Numbered from the stretch's first letter, positions 24,548 through 34,331 are shown. The stretch is 64,000 nt of DNA from Agathobaculum ammoniilyticum (GCF_025567315.1 NZ_JAOQJE010000005.1:62001-126000); one strand, 5' to 3'. Translations and numbers: made by a program. Notes: generated by a model not told the origin, from the sequence alone.

Positions 24548-26274
24548 TAAAGAGGCTGTTACAAAGCGTGCGCGAGTTCAAAAAGGATGCGCTGCTCACG
24601 CCGTTTTTTGTGGTGCTCGAGGTTGTGATGGAGGTCGTTATCCCCGCAGTAATGGCGCTTCTGATTGATAAGGGCATTGATGCGCAAAATATGGGAGAGA
24701 TCTGGAAATACGGTGCCATCCTCGTGGCGTGCGCGGCGCTGGCGCTGGTGTTCGGCGCAGCGGCAGGCACCTATGCGGCGCGCGCCTCCACCGGCTTCGC
24801 CCGCAACCTGCGGCACGACATGTATTATGCGGTGCAGGATTTTTCCTTTTCCAACATCGATAAGTTTTCGACCGGCTCGATCGTCACCCGCTTGACGACC
24901 GATGTGACCAATGTGCAGAACTCGTTCCAGATGTGTACGCGCATCGCGGTGCGCTGTCCGGTCATGCTGGTGTTCGCGCTGATCATGGCGTTTCAGATCA
25001 ACGGCGAGCTGGCGCTGATTTTCCTGGGCGTGCTTCCTGTTTTGGCGGTGGGCATGGGCCTGCTGATGAAGTTTGTCGGGCCGATCTTCGAGCGTGTGTT
25101 CAAGATCTACGACCAGATGAACACGGTCGTGCAGGAAAACGTGCGCGGCATCCGTGTGGTCAAGGCCTATGTGCGTGAGGAATATGAAACCGAAAAGTTT
25201 CAAAACGTTTCCGGACGGCTTTACAAGGCGTTTTCCAAGGCGCAGAAGATTATGGCGGGCGTTTCGCCGCTCATGCAGTTCTGCATGTATGCCTGCATGC
25301 TGCTGATTTCCTGGTTCGGCGCGCGGCTGATCGTCGGCGGCAGCATGACGACCGGCGAGCTGACCAGCCTGTTTTCCTACGCGATGCAGATATTGATGAG
25401 CCTGATGATGGTCGCGATGGTATTCGTCATGATTACCATGTCTAAGGCGAGCGCGGAGCGCATCGTCGAAGTGCTGGAGGAGCAGCCTGACCTCCATAAT
25501 CCGGCGCAGCCGGTGACCGAGGTAAAAAACGGGGATATCGATTTCGATAACGTCAATTTCAGCTACAAGGGCGATGCGCGTAAGCTTGCCCTGCGCGGCG
25601 TGGACCTCCACATCAAGGCGGGGCAGACCATCGGCGTCCTGGGCGGCACCGGCTCGGCCAAGTCTACGCTGGTACAGCTGATCCCGCGCCTGTACGATGT
25701 CACGACCGGCTCGGTTAAGGTGGGCGGCGTGGATGTGCGCGATTATGACATTGAAGCGCTGCGCGAGCAGGTCGCCATGGTGCTGCAGAAGAATGTGCTG
25801 TTCTCTGGCACGATCAAGGAGAACCTGCGCTGGGGCAACGAGCACGCGAGCGACGAGGAGCTTGAGCACGTGTGCCGCCTGGCGCAGGCGGATGAATTCA
25901 TCCAGCAGATGCCGGGGAAATACGATACCTATATCGAGCAGGGTGGCACCAACGTATCTGGCGGCCAGAAGCAGCGTCTGTGCATTGCCCGCGCGCTGCT
26001 GAAAAAGCCCAAGGTACTCATTCTGGACGACTCGACCAGCGCGGTCGACACCAAGACCGACGCGCTGATCCGCAAGGCGTTCGCGGAGGAGCTCCCGGGT
26101 ACGACCAAGCTGATTATCGCGCAGCGCGTCTCGTCCGTGCAGGACGCGGACCAGATCGTCATTCTGGACGGCGGCGCGATCCAGGCGGTCGGCACGCATG
26201 AGGAGCTGCTCGCGGGCAACCCGATTTACCAGGAGATCTATAAGCAGCAAATGAACAAAGGGGGCGAGGAATAA
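24544..26274 (+). CDS. ABC exporter subunit with degenerate ATP site (heterodimer partner 1)
   Basis: 576 residues: six-helix transmembrane domain (about 1-320) and a nucleotide-binding domain. Several ATP-site residues differ from the norm: Walker A reads GGTGSAKST (367-375), the Walker B glutamate is Asp (D496 in LDDSTSAVD), and the H-loop has Gln (Q527, AQR). This asymmetry is known from heterodimeric exporters such as TM287/288, where one site does not hydrolyse ATP. The ATG overlaps the marR stop and follows GGAGGG. It works with the next gene. Confidence 0.92.
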   Translation: MIKRLLQSVREFKKDALLTPFFVVLEVVMEVVIPAVMALLIDKGIDAQNMGEIWKYGAILVACAALALVFGAAAGTYAARASTGFARNLRHDMYYAVQDFSFSNIDKFSTGSIVTRLTTDVTNVQNSFQMCTRIAVRCPVMLVFALIMAFQINGELALIFLGVLPVLAVGMGLLMKFVGPIFERVFKIYDQMNTVVQENVRGIRVVKAYVREEYETEKFQNVSGRLYKAFSKAQKIMAGVSPLMQFCMYACMLLISWFGARLIVGGSMTTGELTSLFSYAMQILMSLMMVAMVFVMITMSKASAERIVEVLEEQPDLHNPAQPVTEVKNGDIDFDNVNFSYKGDARKLALRGVDLHIKAGQTIGVLGGTGSAKSTLVQLIPRLYDVTTGSVKVGGVDVRDYDIEALREQVAMVLQKNVLFSGTIKENLRWGNEHASDEELEHVCRLAQADEFIQQMPGKYDTYIEQGGTNVSGGQKQRLCIARALLKKPKVLILDDSTSAVDTKTDALIRKAFAEELPGTTKLIIAQRVSSVQDADQIVILDGGAIQAVGTHEELLAGNPIYQEIYKQQMNKGGEE

Positions 26275-28199
26275 TGGCAAGACCCGCAATGGGCGGCCCT
26301 GGCCGCCGGGGACAGATGGCCGGCGGTAAACGCAGCAAAAATCCGAAAAAGACGCTGGGCCGGCTGCTACACTATATCAGGGATGGCTACGCGGTTCAGT
26401 TCGGCGTGGTTCTGGTGTGCATTCTGATCTCCGCAGTTGTGAACGTAGCGGGTTCGATGTTCCTGCGCGTGCTGATCGACGATTATATCGCACCGCTGCT
26501 GCTGGAAGCCGCGCCCGTATTCACCGGCCTGATACATGCCATCCTGCTGATGGGCCTGATCTATCTGACAGGCATTGTTTCCACCTTCCTGTATAACTGG
26601 CTGATGGTGGCCATTTCGCAGGGCATTTTGAAAAAGGTGCGCGACGAGATGTTCGGGCGTATGCAGACCCTGCCCATCCGCTATTTTGACACCCATACCC
26701 ACGGCGACCTGATGAGCCATTTTACCAATGATACAGACACGCTGCAGCAGATGCTCAGCCAGTCCGTCCCGCAGATGTTCTCCTCCATAATGACGATCAT
26801 CGCGGTGTTTATCGCCATGCTGGCGACCAATGTGTGGCTGACGTTGTTCGTGCTGGCAGGCGTCGCCGTGATGCTGGTGGTGGTCAAGCGGATCGGCGGG
26901 CAGTCGGCAAAATACTTTTTGGAGCAGCAGACCTCGCTTGGCAAGGTTAACGGCTATATCGAGGAAATGATCAACGGGCAGAAGGTTGTCAAGGTGTTCT
27001 GCCATGAGGATAAGTGCAAGGAGCAGTTCGACGCGCTCAACGATGAGCTGCGGGAAAATGCGAAGAACGCGAACACCTTTGCCAACATCCTCATGCCGAT
27101 CATGATGAACATTGGCAACCTGCTGTATGTGCTGGTGGCCGTGGTCGGCGGCACGCTGGCGCTGTCCGGTGTGGTTGGAAGCAGCATCACCATCGGCGTG
27201 ATCGCCAGCTTCCTGCAGCTGACCAAATCGTTTACCCAGCCGGTTACACAGATTTCGCAGCAGTTCAACTCCATTGTCATGGCGCTGGCCGGCGCAGAGC
27301 GTATTTTCGAGCTGATGGATGAGGCGCCGGAAACGGACGACGGATATGTCACCCTGGTCAACGCCAAGTACGATAAAAACGGCGAACTGGTGGAAACGCC
27401 GGAAAAAACCAACATTTGGGCGTGGAAGCATCCGCATGAGGACGGTACGACCACCTACCAGCAGGTACGGGGCGACGTTCGGTTTTTCGACGTGGATTTC
27501 GGCTATAATCCGGAGAAGATCGTGCTGCATGATATCACGCTGTACGCCGAGCCGGGGCAGAAGGTGGCTTTTGTCGGCGCGACCGGCGCGGGTAAGACCA
27601 CGATTACCAACCTGATCAACCGCTTTTACGATCTGGCGGACGGCAAGATCCGGTATGATGGAATCAACATCAACAAAATCAAAAAGGCGGACTTGCGCCG
27701 CTCGCTTGGCATCGTTCTGCAGGACACTAACCTGTTTACCGGTACGATCCGCGACAACATCCGGTACGGCAATCTGGAGGCGACCGACCAGGAGATCGAA
27801 GCCGCGGCGCAGCTTGCGGGCGCGGACGACTTCATCCGTCGTCTGCCGGACGGCTATGATACGGTGATTGACGGGGACGGAGGCAGCCTGTCACAGGGTC
27901 AGCGCCAGCTTTTGTCCATTGCGCGCGCGGCGGTGGCTGATCCGCCGGTTATGATCCTGGACGAAGCGACCAGCAGCATCGATACCCGCACCGAGTCCAT
28001 CGTGCAGGCGGGTATGGACGGCCTGATGTACGGCCGCACCGTGTTTGTGATCGCACACCGCCTGTCGACTGTGCAGAACGCGGACGTGATTATGGTGCTT
28101 GAGCTAGGCCATATCATCGAGCGCGGCAACCATGCGCAGCTGATTGCCGAGCGTGGAAAGTATTACCAGCTCTATACCGGCGCGTTCGAGCTGGAATAA
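26274..28199 (+). CDS. ABC exporter subunit with canonical ATP site (heterodimer partner 2)
   Basis: 641 residues. A 35-residue glycine/basic N-terminal extension, a six-helix membrane domain, an insert before the ATPase domain (about residues 355-400), and an intact nucleotide-binding domain: Walker A GATGAGKTT (435-443), signature LSQGQ, Walker B ILDEATSS and H-loop AHR. It shares its first base with the stop of partner 1. Together they should form a drug or lipid exporter. Confidence 0.92.
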   Translation: MARPAMGGPGRRGQMAGGKRSKNPKKTLGRLLHYIRDGYAVQFGVVLVCILISAVVNVAGSMFLRVLIDDYIAPLLLEAAPVFTGLIHAILLMGLIYLTGIVSTFLYNWLMVAISQGILKKVRDEMFGRMQTLPIRYFDTHTHGDLMSHFTNDTDTLQQMLSQSVPQMFSSIMTIIAVFIAMLATNVWLTLFVLAGVAVMLVVVKRIGGQSAKYFLEQQTSLGKVNGYIEEMINGQKVVKVFCHEDKCKEQFDALNDELRENAKNANTFANILMPIMMNIGNLLYVLVAVVGGTLALSGVVGSSITIGVIASFLQLTKSFTQPVTQISQQFNSIVMALAGAERIFELMDEAPETDDGYVTLVNAKYDKNGELVETPEKTNIWAWKHPHEDGTTTYQQVRGDVRFFDVDFGYNPEKIVLHDITLYAEPGQKVAFVGATGAGKTTITNLINRFYDLADGKIRYDGININKIKKADLRRSLGIVLQDTNLFTGTIRDNIRYGNLEATDQEIEAAAQLAGADDFIRRLPDGYDTVIDGDGGSLSQGQRQLLSIARAAVADPPVMILDEATSSIDTRTESIVQAGMDGLMYGRTVFVIAHRLSTVQNADVIMVLELGHIIERGNHAQLIAERGKYYQLYTGAFELE

Positions 28200-28205
28200 A
28201 CGGCG

Positions 28206-28287
28206 GCCCTGTTCCAGGGCGGCGGAGGGAGCGTCCGCCGGAGCCGGGCACCTTGGCAGGCAGGCCGCATTCGCGGCCTGCCTTTTT
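28206..28287 (+). terminator. two hairpins after the ABC operon, the second an intrinsic terminator
   Basis: First stem GCCCTG/CAGGGC (28206-28220). Second an 11-bp perfect stem (28258-28268 with 28273-28283) followed by TTTTT. Confidence 0.8.
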
Positions 28288-28463
28288 CTCTGCACTCGGG
28301 CAAAAGGGGGCCGAACATGAAGAAAGGGCTGCGCCACTGAAATCGGTTGCATGATTCCTTGCACCGCGGACAAATGTTTTTCGGAAGAAAGCACAAATTT
28401 TGCAATTCTTACGAAAAGATAATAGGTAGTTTGCCCGAAATTGCTCAAAAGGCGAAAAAAAGT

Positions 28464-28492
28464 CTGCCAAATCGTAGAAAGAGTAGTATAAT
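28464..28492 (+). promoter_or_regulatory. promoter of the liv operon
   Basis: -35 CTGCCA (28464-28469) and perfect -10 TATAAT (28487-28492) with a 17-base spacer. The stretch 28288-28571 otherwise holds no gene I can support. Confidence 0.5.
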
Positions 28493-28571
28493 AAGAAAAA
28501 ATAATCCAAGCGCCCGAATGATTTCACATCGGAAAGGGCGAGGGATTAGGTTTGTAAAGGAGAAGATAACC

Positions 28572-29759
28572 ATGAAGAAAAGTCTGAGCATGCTTCTGGT
28601 CGGCTCGATGCTGGTAACAGCGCTGGCGGGCTGCGGCGGCAATACCGATACGCAGGGCGCGGGCGACGGGCAGGATAACACGGATGCTGCAGCAACCGCG
28701 TTTTTGATCGGCGGCACCGCGCCGCTGACCGGAGAAGCGGCGATTTACGGCAACGCGGTCAAGAACGGCGCCGAGCTTGCGGCGGAGGAGATCAACGCGG
28801 AAGGCGGGGATATTCAGATCAAGGTCATTTTCGAGGATGATGAACACAACACGGAAAAGGCTGTCAGTGCGTACAACGCGCTCAAGGACGAGGGCATCCA
28901 GCTTTCCCTCGGCGCGGTAACCTCCAAGCCGGGCGAAGCGATCGCGCCGCTGCACGAGGAGGATCACATTTTCGCGCTGACCCCGTCGGCTTCCTCTCCG
29001 GCCAATATAGAGGGCAACGACGTTGTGTTCCAGATGTGTTTCTCCGACCCGAATCAGGGCATGGCTTCCGCGGAGTATATCGCGGATCAGCAGCTCGGCA
29101 CCAAGATTGGCGTTATTTATAAGAGCGACGACGTGTATTCCACCGGTATTCTGGAGCAGTTCAAGGCTGAAGCAGAGTCAAAGGGCCTTGAGATAGTGAC
29201 CGAACAGGCGTTTACGACGGAGACGCAGAACGACTTTTCGGTGCAGTTGAACGCGTGCAAGAGCGCCGGCGCTGACCTGCTGTTCCTGCCGATTTATTAC
29301 ACCCCGGCGTCCCTGATCCTGACCCAGGCGAACGCGATGGGCTATACGCCCAAGTTCTTTGGCGTGGACGGTATGGATGGCATCCTGACTGTCGAGAATT
29401 TCGATACCACGCTGGCAGAGGGCGTTATGCTGCTGACCCCGTTCAATGCGGATGCGACCGATGAAAAGACCGTAAACTTCGTGACCAAGTATAAGGAAAA
29501 GTACGGCGAGACCCCGAACCAGTTCGCGGCTGACGCATATGACTGCATCTACGCTTACAAGCAGGCGCTTGAGGAAGCGGAATGCACGCCGGATATGTCT
29601 GCTTCCGACCTTTGCGACAAGATGATCGAGACGTTCCCGACCATCACGTTCGAGGGCCTGACCGGCGACGGCGCGGGTATCACCTGGGATTCCAACGGTG
29701 CGGTATCCAAGAGCCCGAAGGGCATGATTATTGAAAACGGCGCGTATGTAGGCATGTAA
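28572..29759 (+). CDS. livJ: branched-chain amino-acid ABC transporter, substrate-binding lipoprotein
   Basis: 395 residues. Lipoprotein signal at the N-terminus with lipobox TALAGC and lipid-carrying C21. The rest is a type I periplasmic-binding fold of the Leu/Ile/Val family (GGTAPLTGEAAIYGNAVKNGAELAAEEINAEGG). It hangs on the outer membrane face and captures leucine, isoleucine, valine or a related ligand. The ATG follows AAAGGAG. It is the first gene of livJHMGF. Confidence 0.93.
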   Translation: MKKSLSMLLVGSMLVTALAGCGGNTDTQGAGDGQDNTDAAATAFLIGGTAPLTGEAAIYGNAVKNGAELAAEEINAEGGDIQIKVIFEDDEHNTEKAVSAYNALKDEGIQLSLGAVTSKPGEAIAPLHEEDHIFALTPSASSPANIEGNDVVFQMCFSDPNQGMASAEYIADQQLGTKIGVIYKSDDVYSTGILEQFKAEAESKGLEIVTEQAFTTETQNDFSVQLNACKSAGADLLFLPIYYTPASLILTQANAMGYTPKFFGVDGMDGILTVENFDTTLAEGVMLLTPFNADATDEKTVNFVTKYKEKYGETPNQFAADAYDCIYAYKQALEEAECTPDMSASDLCDKMIETFPTITFEGLTGDGAGITWDSNGAVSKSPKGMIIENGAYVGM

Positions 29760-29814
29760 AAGCCTTCGGCGCGTTCGGGTAACGGACCGCTGAAAACAGT
29801 TGAACGAAAGAACG

Positions 29815-29851
29815 AAGGAGGGCGCTGCAGCAGAACGCTACGGCCCTCCTT
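29815..29851 (+). repeat. hairpin between livJ and livH
   Basis: A 9-bp stem AAGGAGGGC/GCCCTCCTT (29815-29823 with 29843-29851). A second imperfect inverted repeat follows at about 29886-29929 (GGGGC..GGCTCG with CGAGCC..GCCCC). Such elements often let the binding-protein mRNA outlast the permease part. Confidence 0.5.
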
Positions 29852-29972
29852 TGCGTCTATTCCACGGTATTCACCGCGTTATGGGGTGGGGCGACGGCTC
29901 GACGCCGCTTGCCGAGCCCTTGCCCCAACCCACAAGCAAAAAGAGAAATAAAAGAGATTTGAGGTGTTCCGA

Positions 29973-30857
29973 ATGATGGGTTTCCTGAATCATCTGATCA
30001 ACGGCGTGAGTCTGGGCAGCATCTATGCGATCATCGCGCTGGGCTATACCATGGTCTACGGTATTGCGAAGATGCTAAACTTTGCCCACGGCGATGTGAT
30101 CATGGTGGGCGGATATATGTGCTTCTGCGCCACGACCTATCTGGGCTGGCCCGCTCCGGCGGGCGTACTGCTCGCGGTCGTTGTCTGCACAGCGCTTGGC
30201 GTTGTGATCGAACGGCTGGCCTATAAGCCGTTGCGCATGGCGCCGTCACTGGCGGTGCTGATTACGGCGATCGGCGTTTCCTATTTCCTGCAGAACGCGG
30301 CGCTGCTGATCTGGGGCTCGGGGCAGAAAAGCTTTACCTCGGTCGTAAAGGGCAGCCCGTTCCAGTTGTTTGACGGACAGCTTACGGTCACGCCGGTCAC
30401 GCTGGTCACGGTGCTTGCTTGCATTGTTATCATGATCGTGCTGACCCTGTTTACCAACAAGAGCAAAATGGGTACGGCGATGCGTGCAGTTTCCGAGGAC
30501 AAGGGCGCGGCGCAGCTGATGGGCATTAATGTGAACACGACGATCTCGCTGACGTTCGCCATCGGTTCCGGCCTGGCCGCGATCGCGGGTGTACTGCTGT
30601 GTTCGGCCTATCCGACGCTGATGCCGACGACCGGCTCGATGCCCGGCATTAAAGCGTTCACCGCGGCAGTGTTCGGCGGCATCGGCTCGATCCCGGGCGC
30701 GTTTGTCGGCGGCATCCTGCTGGGCGTGATCGAGATTTTCGCGGGCGCATATATTTCAACCCAGCTTTCCAACGCGATCGTATTCGCGGTGCTGATCCTC
30801 GTGCTGCTGGTCAAGCCGGACGGGCTGCTCGGCAAACGCGTGAGCGAAAAGGTTTAA
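29973..30857 (+). CDS. livH: branched-chain amino-acid ABC transporter permease LivH
   Basis: 294 residues with about eight membrane segments and the LivH signature (NGVSLGSIYAIIALGYTMVYG, LNFAHGDV). It forms the membrane channel with LivM. The ATG at 29973 has GAGGTG 6 bases upstream; a second ATG follows at once. Confidence 0.93.
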   Translation: MMGFLNHLINGVSLGSIYAIIALGYTMVYGIAKMLNFAHGDVIMVGGYMCFCATTYLGWPAPAGVLLAVVVCTALGVVIERLAYKPLRMAPSLAVLITAIGVSYFLQNAALLIWGSGQKSFTSVVKGSPFQLFDGQLTVTPVTLVTVLACIVIMIVLTLFTNKSKMGTAMRAVSEDKGAAQLMGINVNTTISLTFAIGSGLAAIAGVLLCSAYPTLMPTTGSMPGIKAFTAAVFGGIGSIPGAFVGGILLGVIEIFAGAYISTQLSNAIVFAVLILVLLVKPDGLLGKRVSEKV

Positions 30858-30872
30858 GGGGGCGGCGCTGCG

Positions 30873-31949
30873 ATGAAAAAGTTCAAGAAATATGCGGCCT
30901 CTAAGGCCGGACGCGATACGCTGCTGTCCTTCGGCATTGTGATCGCCGGCTACATCTACCTGCAGGTGATGGTGGCGACGGGCAATATCTCCAGCTTGCT
31001 GGAAAGCCTGCTTGTGCCGATCTGCGCGTATGTCATCATGGCGGTTTCGCTCAACCTGACTGTGGGTATCCTGGGCGAGTTGTCGCTCGGCCACGCGGGC
31101 TTTATGTCGGTCGGCGCGTTCGCGGGCGTCGTGACGACGACCTGCCTGGCGGAAGCGATCCCGTCCGCGCCGCTCCGGCTGGCGGTCGCGATCCTTGTGG
31201 GCGGTATCTGCGCTGCGGTCGCGGGCGTGATCGTGGGCGTGCCGGTGCTGCGTCTCAAGGGAGACTATCTGGCGATCGTCACACTCGCATTTGGCGAGAT
31301 TATAAAAAATATCATCAATGTGCTGTATATCGGCCTGGACAGCACGGGACTGCACTTCAGCCTGCTCGAGCAGCGGTTTGAGCTGGCGGAAGGTGGGGAA
31401 ATGATCATCAACGGGCCGATGGGCGTGTCCGGCGTATCCCGACTGTCGACCCTCACCACCGGCTTTGTGCTTGTGCTGATCACGCTGTTCCTGATTTTGA
31501 ACCTGATTAACAGCCGCGCGGGCCGCGCGATCATGTCCGTGCGCGATAACAAGATTGCCGCGGATTCGATCGGCATTTCGACCACGCGGTATAAGCTGAT
31601 GGCGTTCGTCATTTCGGCAGCATTCGCTGGTATGGCCGGCACGCTGTACGGCATGAACTACACTACCATTACCGCGGCTAAATTTGATTTCAACACCTCG
31701 ATTCTGATTCTTGTTTTCGTCGTGCTCGGCGGGCTGGGCAATATCTGGGGCTCGATCATCGCCGCGTCGCTGCTGACGATCCTGCCCGAGGTGCTGCGTG
31801 AGGTCGGCGAATACCGCATGCTGATCTATGCGATCCTGTTGATTGTGATGATGCTGTTCAACAACTCGCCGCTTAAGGCGCGGCTGCTGGAAAAGCGCGG
31901 TATGAAGCAGATGAGCAAGCTGGAAAAGAACGGGAAGGAGGGCGCGTGA
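30873..31949 (+). CDS. livM: branched-chain amino-acid ABC transporter permease LivM
   Basis: 358 residues with about ten membrane segments. Family motifs: LSLGHAGFMSVGAF and LKGDYLAIVTLAFGEI. It pairs with LivH. It lies 15 bases after livH and 1 base before livG. Confidence 0.93.
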   Translation: MKKFKKYAASKAGRDTLLSFGIVIAGYIYLQVMVATGNISSLLESLLVPICAYVIMAVSLNLTVGILGELSLGHAGFMSVGAFAGVVTTTCLAEAIPSAPLRLAVAILVGGICAAVAGVIVGVPVLRLKGDYLAIVTLAFGEIIKNIINVLYIGLDSTGLHFSLLEQRFELAEGGEMIINGPMGVSGVSRLSTLTTGFVLVLITLFLILNLINSRAGRAIMSVRDNKIAADSIGISTTRYKLMAFVISAAFAGMAGTLYGMNYTTITAAKFDFNTSILILVFVVLGGLGNIWGSIIAASLLTILPEVLREVGEYRMLIYAILLIVMMLFNNSPLKARLLEKRGMKQMSKLEKNGKEGA

Positions 31950-31950
31950 T

Positions 31951-32709
31951 ATGGCAATGCTTGAAGTGACTTCGCTGGGGATTTCGTTCGGCGGCCTGCG
32001 CGCTGTTGACGAGCTTTCCATGAAAATAGAGGAGGGCGGGCTGGTAGGCCTGATCGGTCCGAACGGCGCGGGCAAAACCACTGTGTTCAACATGCTGACC
32101 GGCGTGTACCGCCCGACGGATGGCGGCATCCGGCTGGACGGGCAGAACCTGATCGGGAAAAAGCCGCACGATATCTGCAAAATGGGCGTGGCGCGCACGT
32201 TCCAGAACATCCGCCTGTTTTCCAAGCTGACCGTGCTGGACAACGTAAAGACCGGCCTGCATAACGAGATCACCTATTCGTTAGCGGAAAGCCTGTTCCA
32301 TGTCGGCTCCTACCGCAAAAAGGAACGCGCCATGAATGAACGCGCGATGGAGCTGCTGGGCGTGTTCGGGCTGGAAAGCGTGGCGGATTACCAGGCGGCG
32401 AACCTGCCGTACGGCAAACAGCGCAAGCTGGAGATCGCCCGCGCGCTGGCGACCAATCCCAAGCTGCTGCTGCTTGATGAGCCGGCGGCGGGCATGAACC
32501 CGAACGAGACCGCCGAGCTGATGGAGACGATCGAGGTCGTCCGTAAGCGCTTCGGCGTGACCGTGCTGCTGATCGAGCACGACATGAAGCTGGTTTCCGG
32601 CATCTGTGAATACCTGTATGTACTCAACTTCGGCCGTTTGCTGGCCGAGGGGACGCCGGGCGAGGTGCTGAAAAATCCGGAGGTCGTCACGGCCTACCTT
32701 GGCGAATAA
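31951..32709 (+). CDS. livG: branched-chain amino-acid ABC transporter ATPase LivG
   Basis: 252 residues. Walker A GPNGAGKTT (about residues 38-46), Walker B LLLDEPAAGMNP, and H-loop LIEHD. The LivG-specific segment ARTFQNIRLFSKLTVLDNV is present. It powers uptake together with LivF. Confidence 0.94.
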   Translation: MAMLEVTSLGISFGGLRAVDELSMKIEEGGLVGLIGPNGAGKTTVFNMLTGVYRPTDGGIRLDGQNLIGKKPHDICKMGVARTFQNIRLFSKLTVLDNVKTGLHNEITYSLAESLFHVGSYRKKERAMNERAMELLGVFGLESVADYQAANLPYGKQRKLEIARALATNPKLLLLDEPAAGMNPNETAELMETIEVVRKRFGVTVLLIEHDMKLVSGICEYLYVLNFGRLLAEGTPGEVLKNPEVVTAYLGE

Positions 32710-32724
32710 GGAGGGAAACGAAGT

Positions 32725-33432
32725 ATGGCAATGCTGGAAGTAAAGGATATCAATGTGTACTACGGCCTGATCCACGCGCTGCGCGACGTTTCCTTTACGG
32801 TAAACGAGGGTGAGGTCGTCGCGCTGATCGGCGCGAACGGCGCGGGTAAAACTACGACGCTGCATACCGTCACCGGACTGTTGCCCGCCAAAAGCGGCAC
32901 GGTGACGTTTGAGGGCAAAAACATCACCAGAAAGCCCGGGCATGAGATCGTCCGGCTGGGGATGAGCCATGTGCCGGAGGGCCGGCGGGTATTTGCGGGT
33001 CTGACCGTGCGTGAAAACCTGCGAATGGGCGCCTATACCCGACCGAAAGGCGAGGTTGAGGCATCTCTGGCGGAGGTCTACAAGCGCTTCCCGCGCTTGG
33101 AGGAGCGCAAAAACCAGGCGGCAGGCACGCTGTCCGGCGGCGAGCAGCAAATGCTTGCCATGGGCCGCGCGCTGATGGCAAAGCCGCGCATCCTGCTGCT
33201 CGACGAGCCATCCATGGGCCTGTCGCCGTTGTTTGTGGGCGAGGTGTTCAAAATCATTCAGGAGGTGTCTGCCGCGGGGACGACCGTCCTGCTTGTTGAG
33301 CAGAACGCGAAAAAAGCGCTCTCGATCGCGGACCGCGCCTATGTGCTGGAAACCGGAAGGATCGTAAAATCCGGCAAGGCGTCTGATCTGCTGAACGATG
33401 ATTCCATCAAGAAAGCCTATTTGGGAGAGTAA
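32725..33432 (+). CDS. livF: branched-chain amino-acid ABC transporter ATPase LivF
   Basis: 235 residues. Walker A GANGAGKTT, LivF motif HVPEGRRVFAGLTVRENL, signature LSGGEQQ, Walker B LLLDEPSMGLSP. AAGGAGGG precedes the ATG. It is the last transporter gene of the operon. Confidence 0.94.
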   Translation: MAMLEVKDINVYYGLIHALRDVSFTVNEGEVVALIGANGAGKTTTLHTVTGLLPAKSGTVTFEGKNITRKPGHEIVRLGMSHVPEGRRVFAGLTVRENLRMGAYTRPKGEVEASLAEVYKRFPRLEERKNQAAGTLSGGEQQMLAMGRALMAKPRILLLDEPSMGLSPLFVGEVFKIIQEVSAAGTTVLLVEQNAKKALSIADRAYVLETGRIVKSGKASDLLNDDSIKKAYLGE

Positions 33433-33445
33433 GGGGGAAGCGCGA

Positions 33446-34072
33446 ATGAAGCCGTATATTATCACGATCGCCCGCCAGTATGGGTCGGGCGGCAAAACGG
33501 TCGGCAAAATGCTGGCGAACAAGCTGGATATCCCGTACTATAATCGGGAGATTATCACGATGGCCTCCGAGGACAGCGGTATCAATGCCATGCTGTTTTC
33601 AGACGAACGGCTCAAGCCCGACTTTTTGACCCGCCTGCGCAGCCGCTATAAAGGAGATACAAGCGTAATCAATGACTCCTCCAAGGCCTATCTGCGTGAC
33701 AACGCGCTGTTCGACTATCAGGCGAAAATCATCTGCAAGCTGGCCGATCAGGGGCCGTGCGTGCTGATCGGGCGCTGCGCGGACTATATCCTCAAGGGGC
33801 GGCCGGACGTGGTTCGGGTGTTCGTCCACGCGGACGCGGCGTTCTGCCTGCAGGAGGCTATGAAAATAGATTCGATGCCGGAGGATGCGGTGGCCAGAAA
33901 AATCGCAGAGATCGACGAATACCGCGCCAAGTATTACAAGCACCACACGGGAAGCGACTGGTATGACGCGCGCAATTACGATCTGTCGCTCAACAGCGGT
34001 GTGCTGGGCTTCGACGGCGTGGTGGAAGAAATTGTGCAGTATATGCAGGTGCGTTCCCAATTCCAGAAATAA
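33446..34072 (+). CDS. cytidylate-kinase-like protein
   Basis: 208 residues of the cytidylate-kinase-like family (PF13189 type). The P-loop is degenerate in form, ARQYGSGGKTVGK at about residues 8-20, followed by the NMP-binding region and RCADYILKGRPDVVRVFVHA. The family is common in Clostridia and its substrate is unproven. The ATG at 33446 follows GGGGGAAG, 13 bases after livF, so it is probably cotranscribed with the liv genes, an odd partner for amino-acid uptake. Confidence 0.85.
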   Translation: MKPYIITIARQYGSGGKTVGKMLANKLDIPYYNREIITMASEDSGINAMLFSDERLKPDFLTRLRSRYKGDTSVINDSSKAYLRDNALFDYQAKIICKLADQGPCVLIGRCADYILKGRPDVVRVFVHADAAFCLQEAMKIDSMPEDAVARKIAEIDEYRAKYYKHHTGSDWYDARNYDLSLNSGVLGFDGVVEEIVQYMQVRSQFQK

Positions 34073-34174
34073 GGCTGCAGGTTGTGGCGGAATGACGCGG
34101 ATTGCAAGCCACCCTGGGCGGTTCAGTATATCCGTTTTCGTGCAGCGTCGTGCGGCCGAATGCTATGAGATTCT

Positions 34175-34219
34175 AAAAAAGCCTTGTGCATCCGTGAAAA
34201 GATGCATAAGGCTTTTCTG
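34175..34219 (+). terminator. terminator of the liv operon
   Basis: A 16-bp stem with one G-T pair (34177-34192 with 34201-34216), an A-run on the left and a T-run on the right. Confidence 0.85.
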
Positions 34220-34270
34220 TTGGGGGTACTGCTGTTGCGCATGACAATTGCAAAAAAAGAGAAAAAAGGC

Positions 34271-34299
34271 TTGACGAAAGCAAGGATATAGGATATAAT
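34271..34299 (+). promoter_or_regulatory. promoter of tRNA-Ser
   Basis: -35 TTGACG (34271-34276) and -10 TATAAT (34294-34299) with a 17-base spacer, 32 bases before the tRNA. Confidence 0.75.
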
Positions 34300-34331
34300 A
34301 TATCTCGTCCTCTGTGAGAGCAGCAGACTAT

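Noticed and set aside
28347..28571. Longer N-terminus of livJ from 28347
   Set aside because: It would run through the promoter and ribosome site and remove the lipoprotein signal from the N-terminus.
30756..32273. Long minus-strand ORFs across the liv genes
   Set aside because: They are shadows of high-GC coding sequence on the other strand with no family pattern.
1..34330. Insertion sequences or transposases in the host part
   Set aside because: No transposase-like protein or flanking inverted repeats found.
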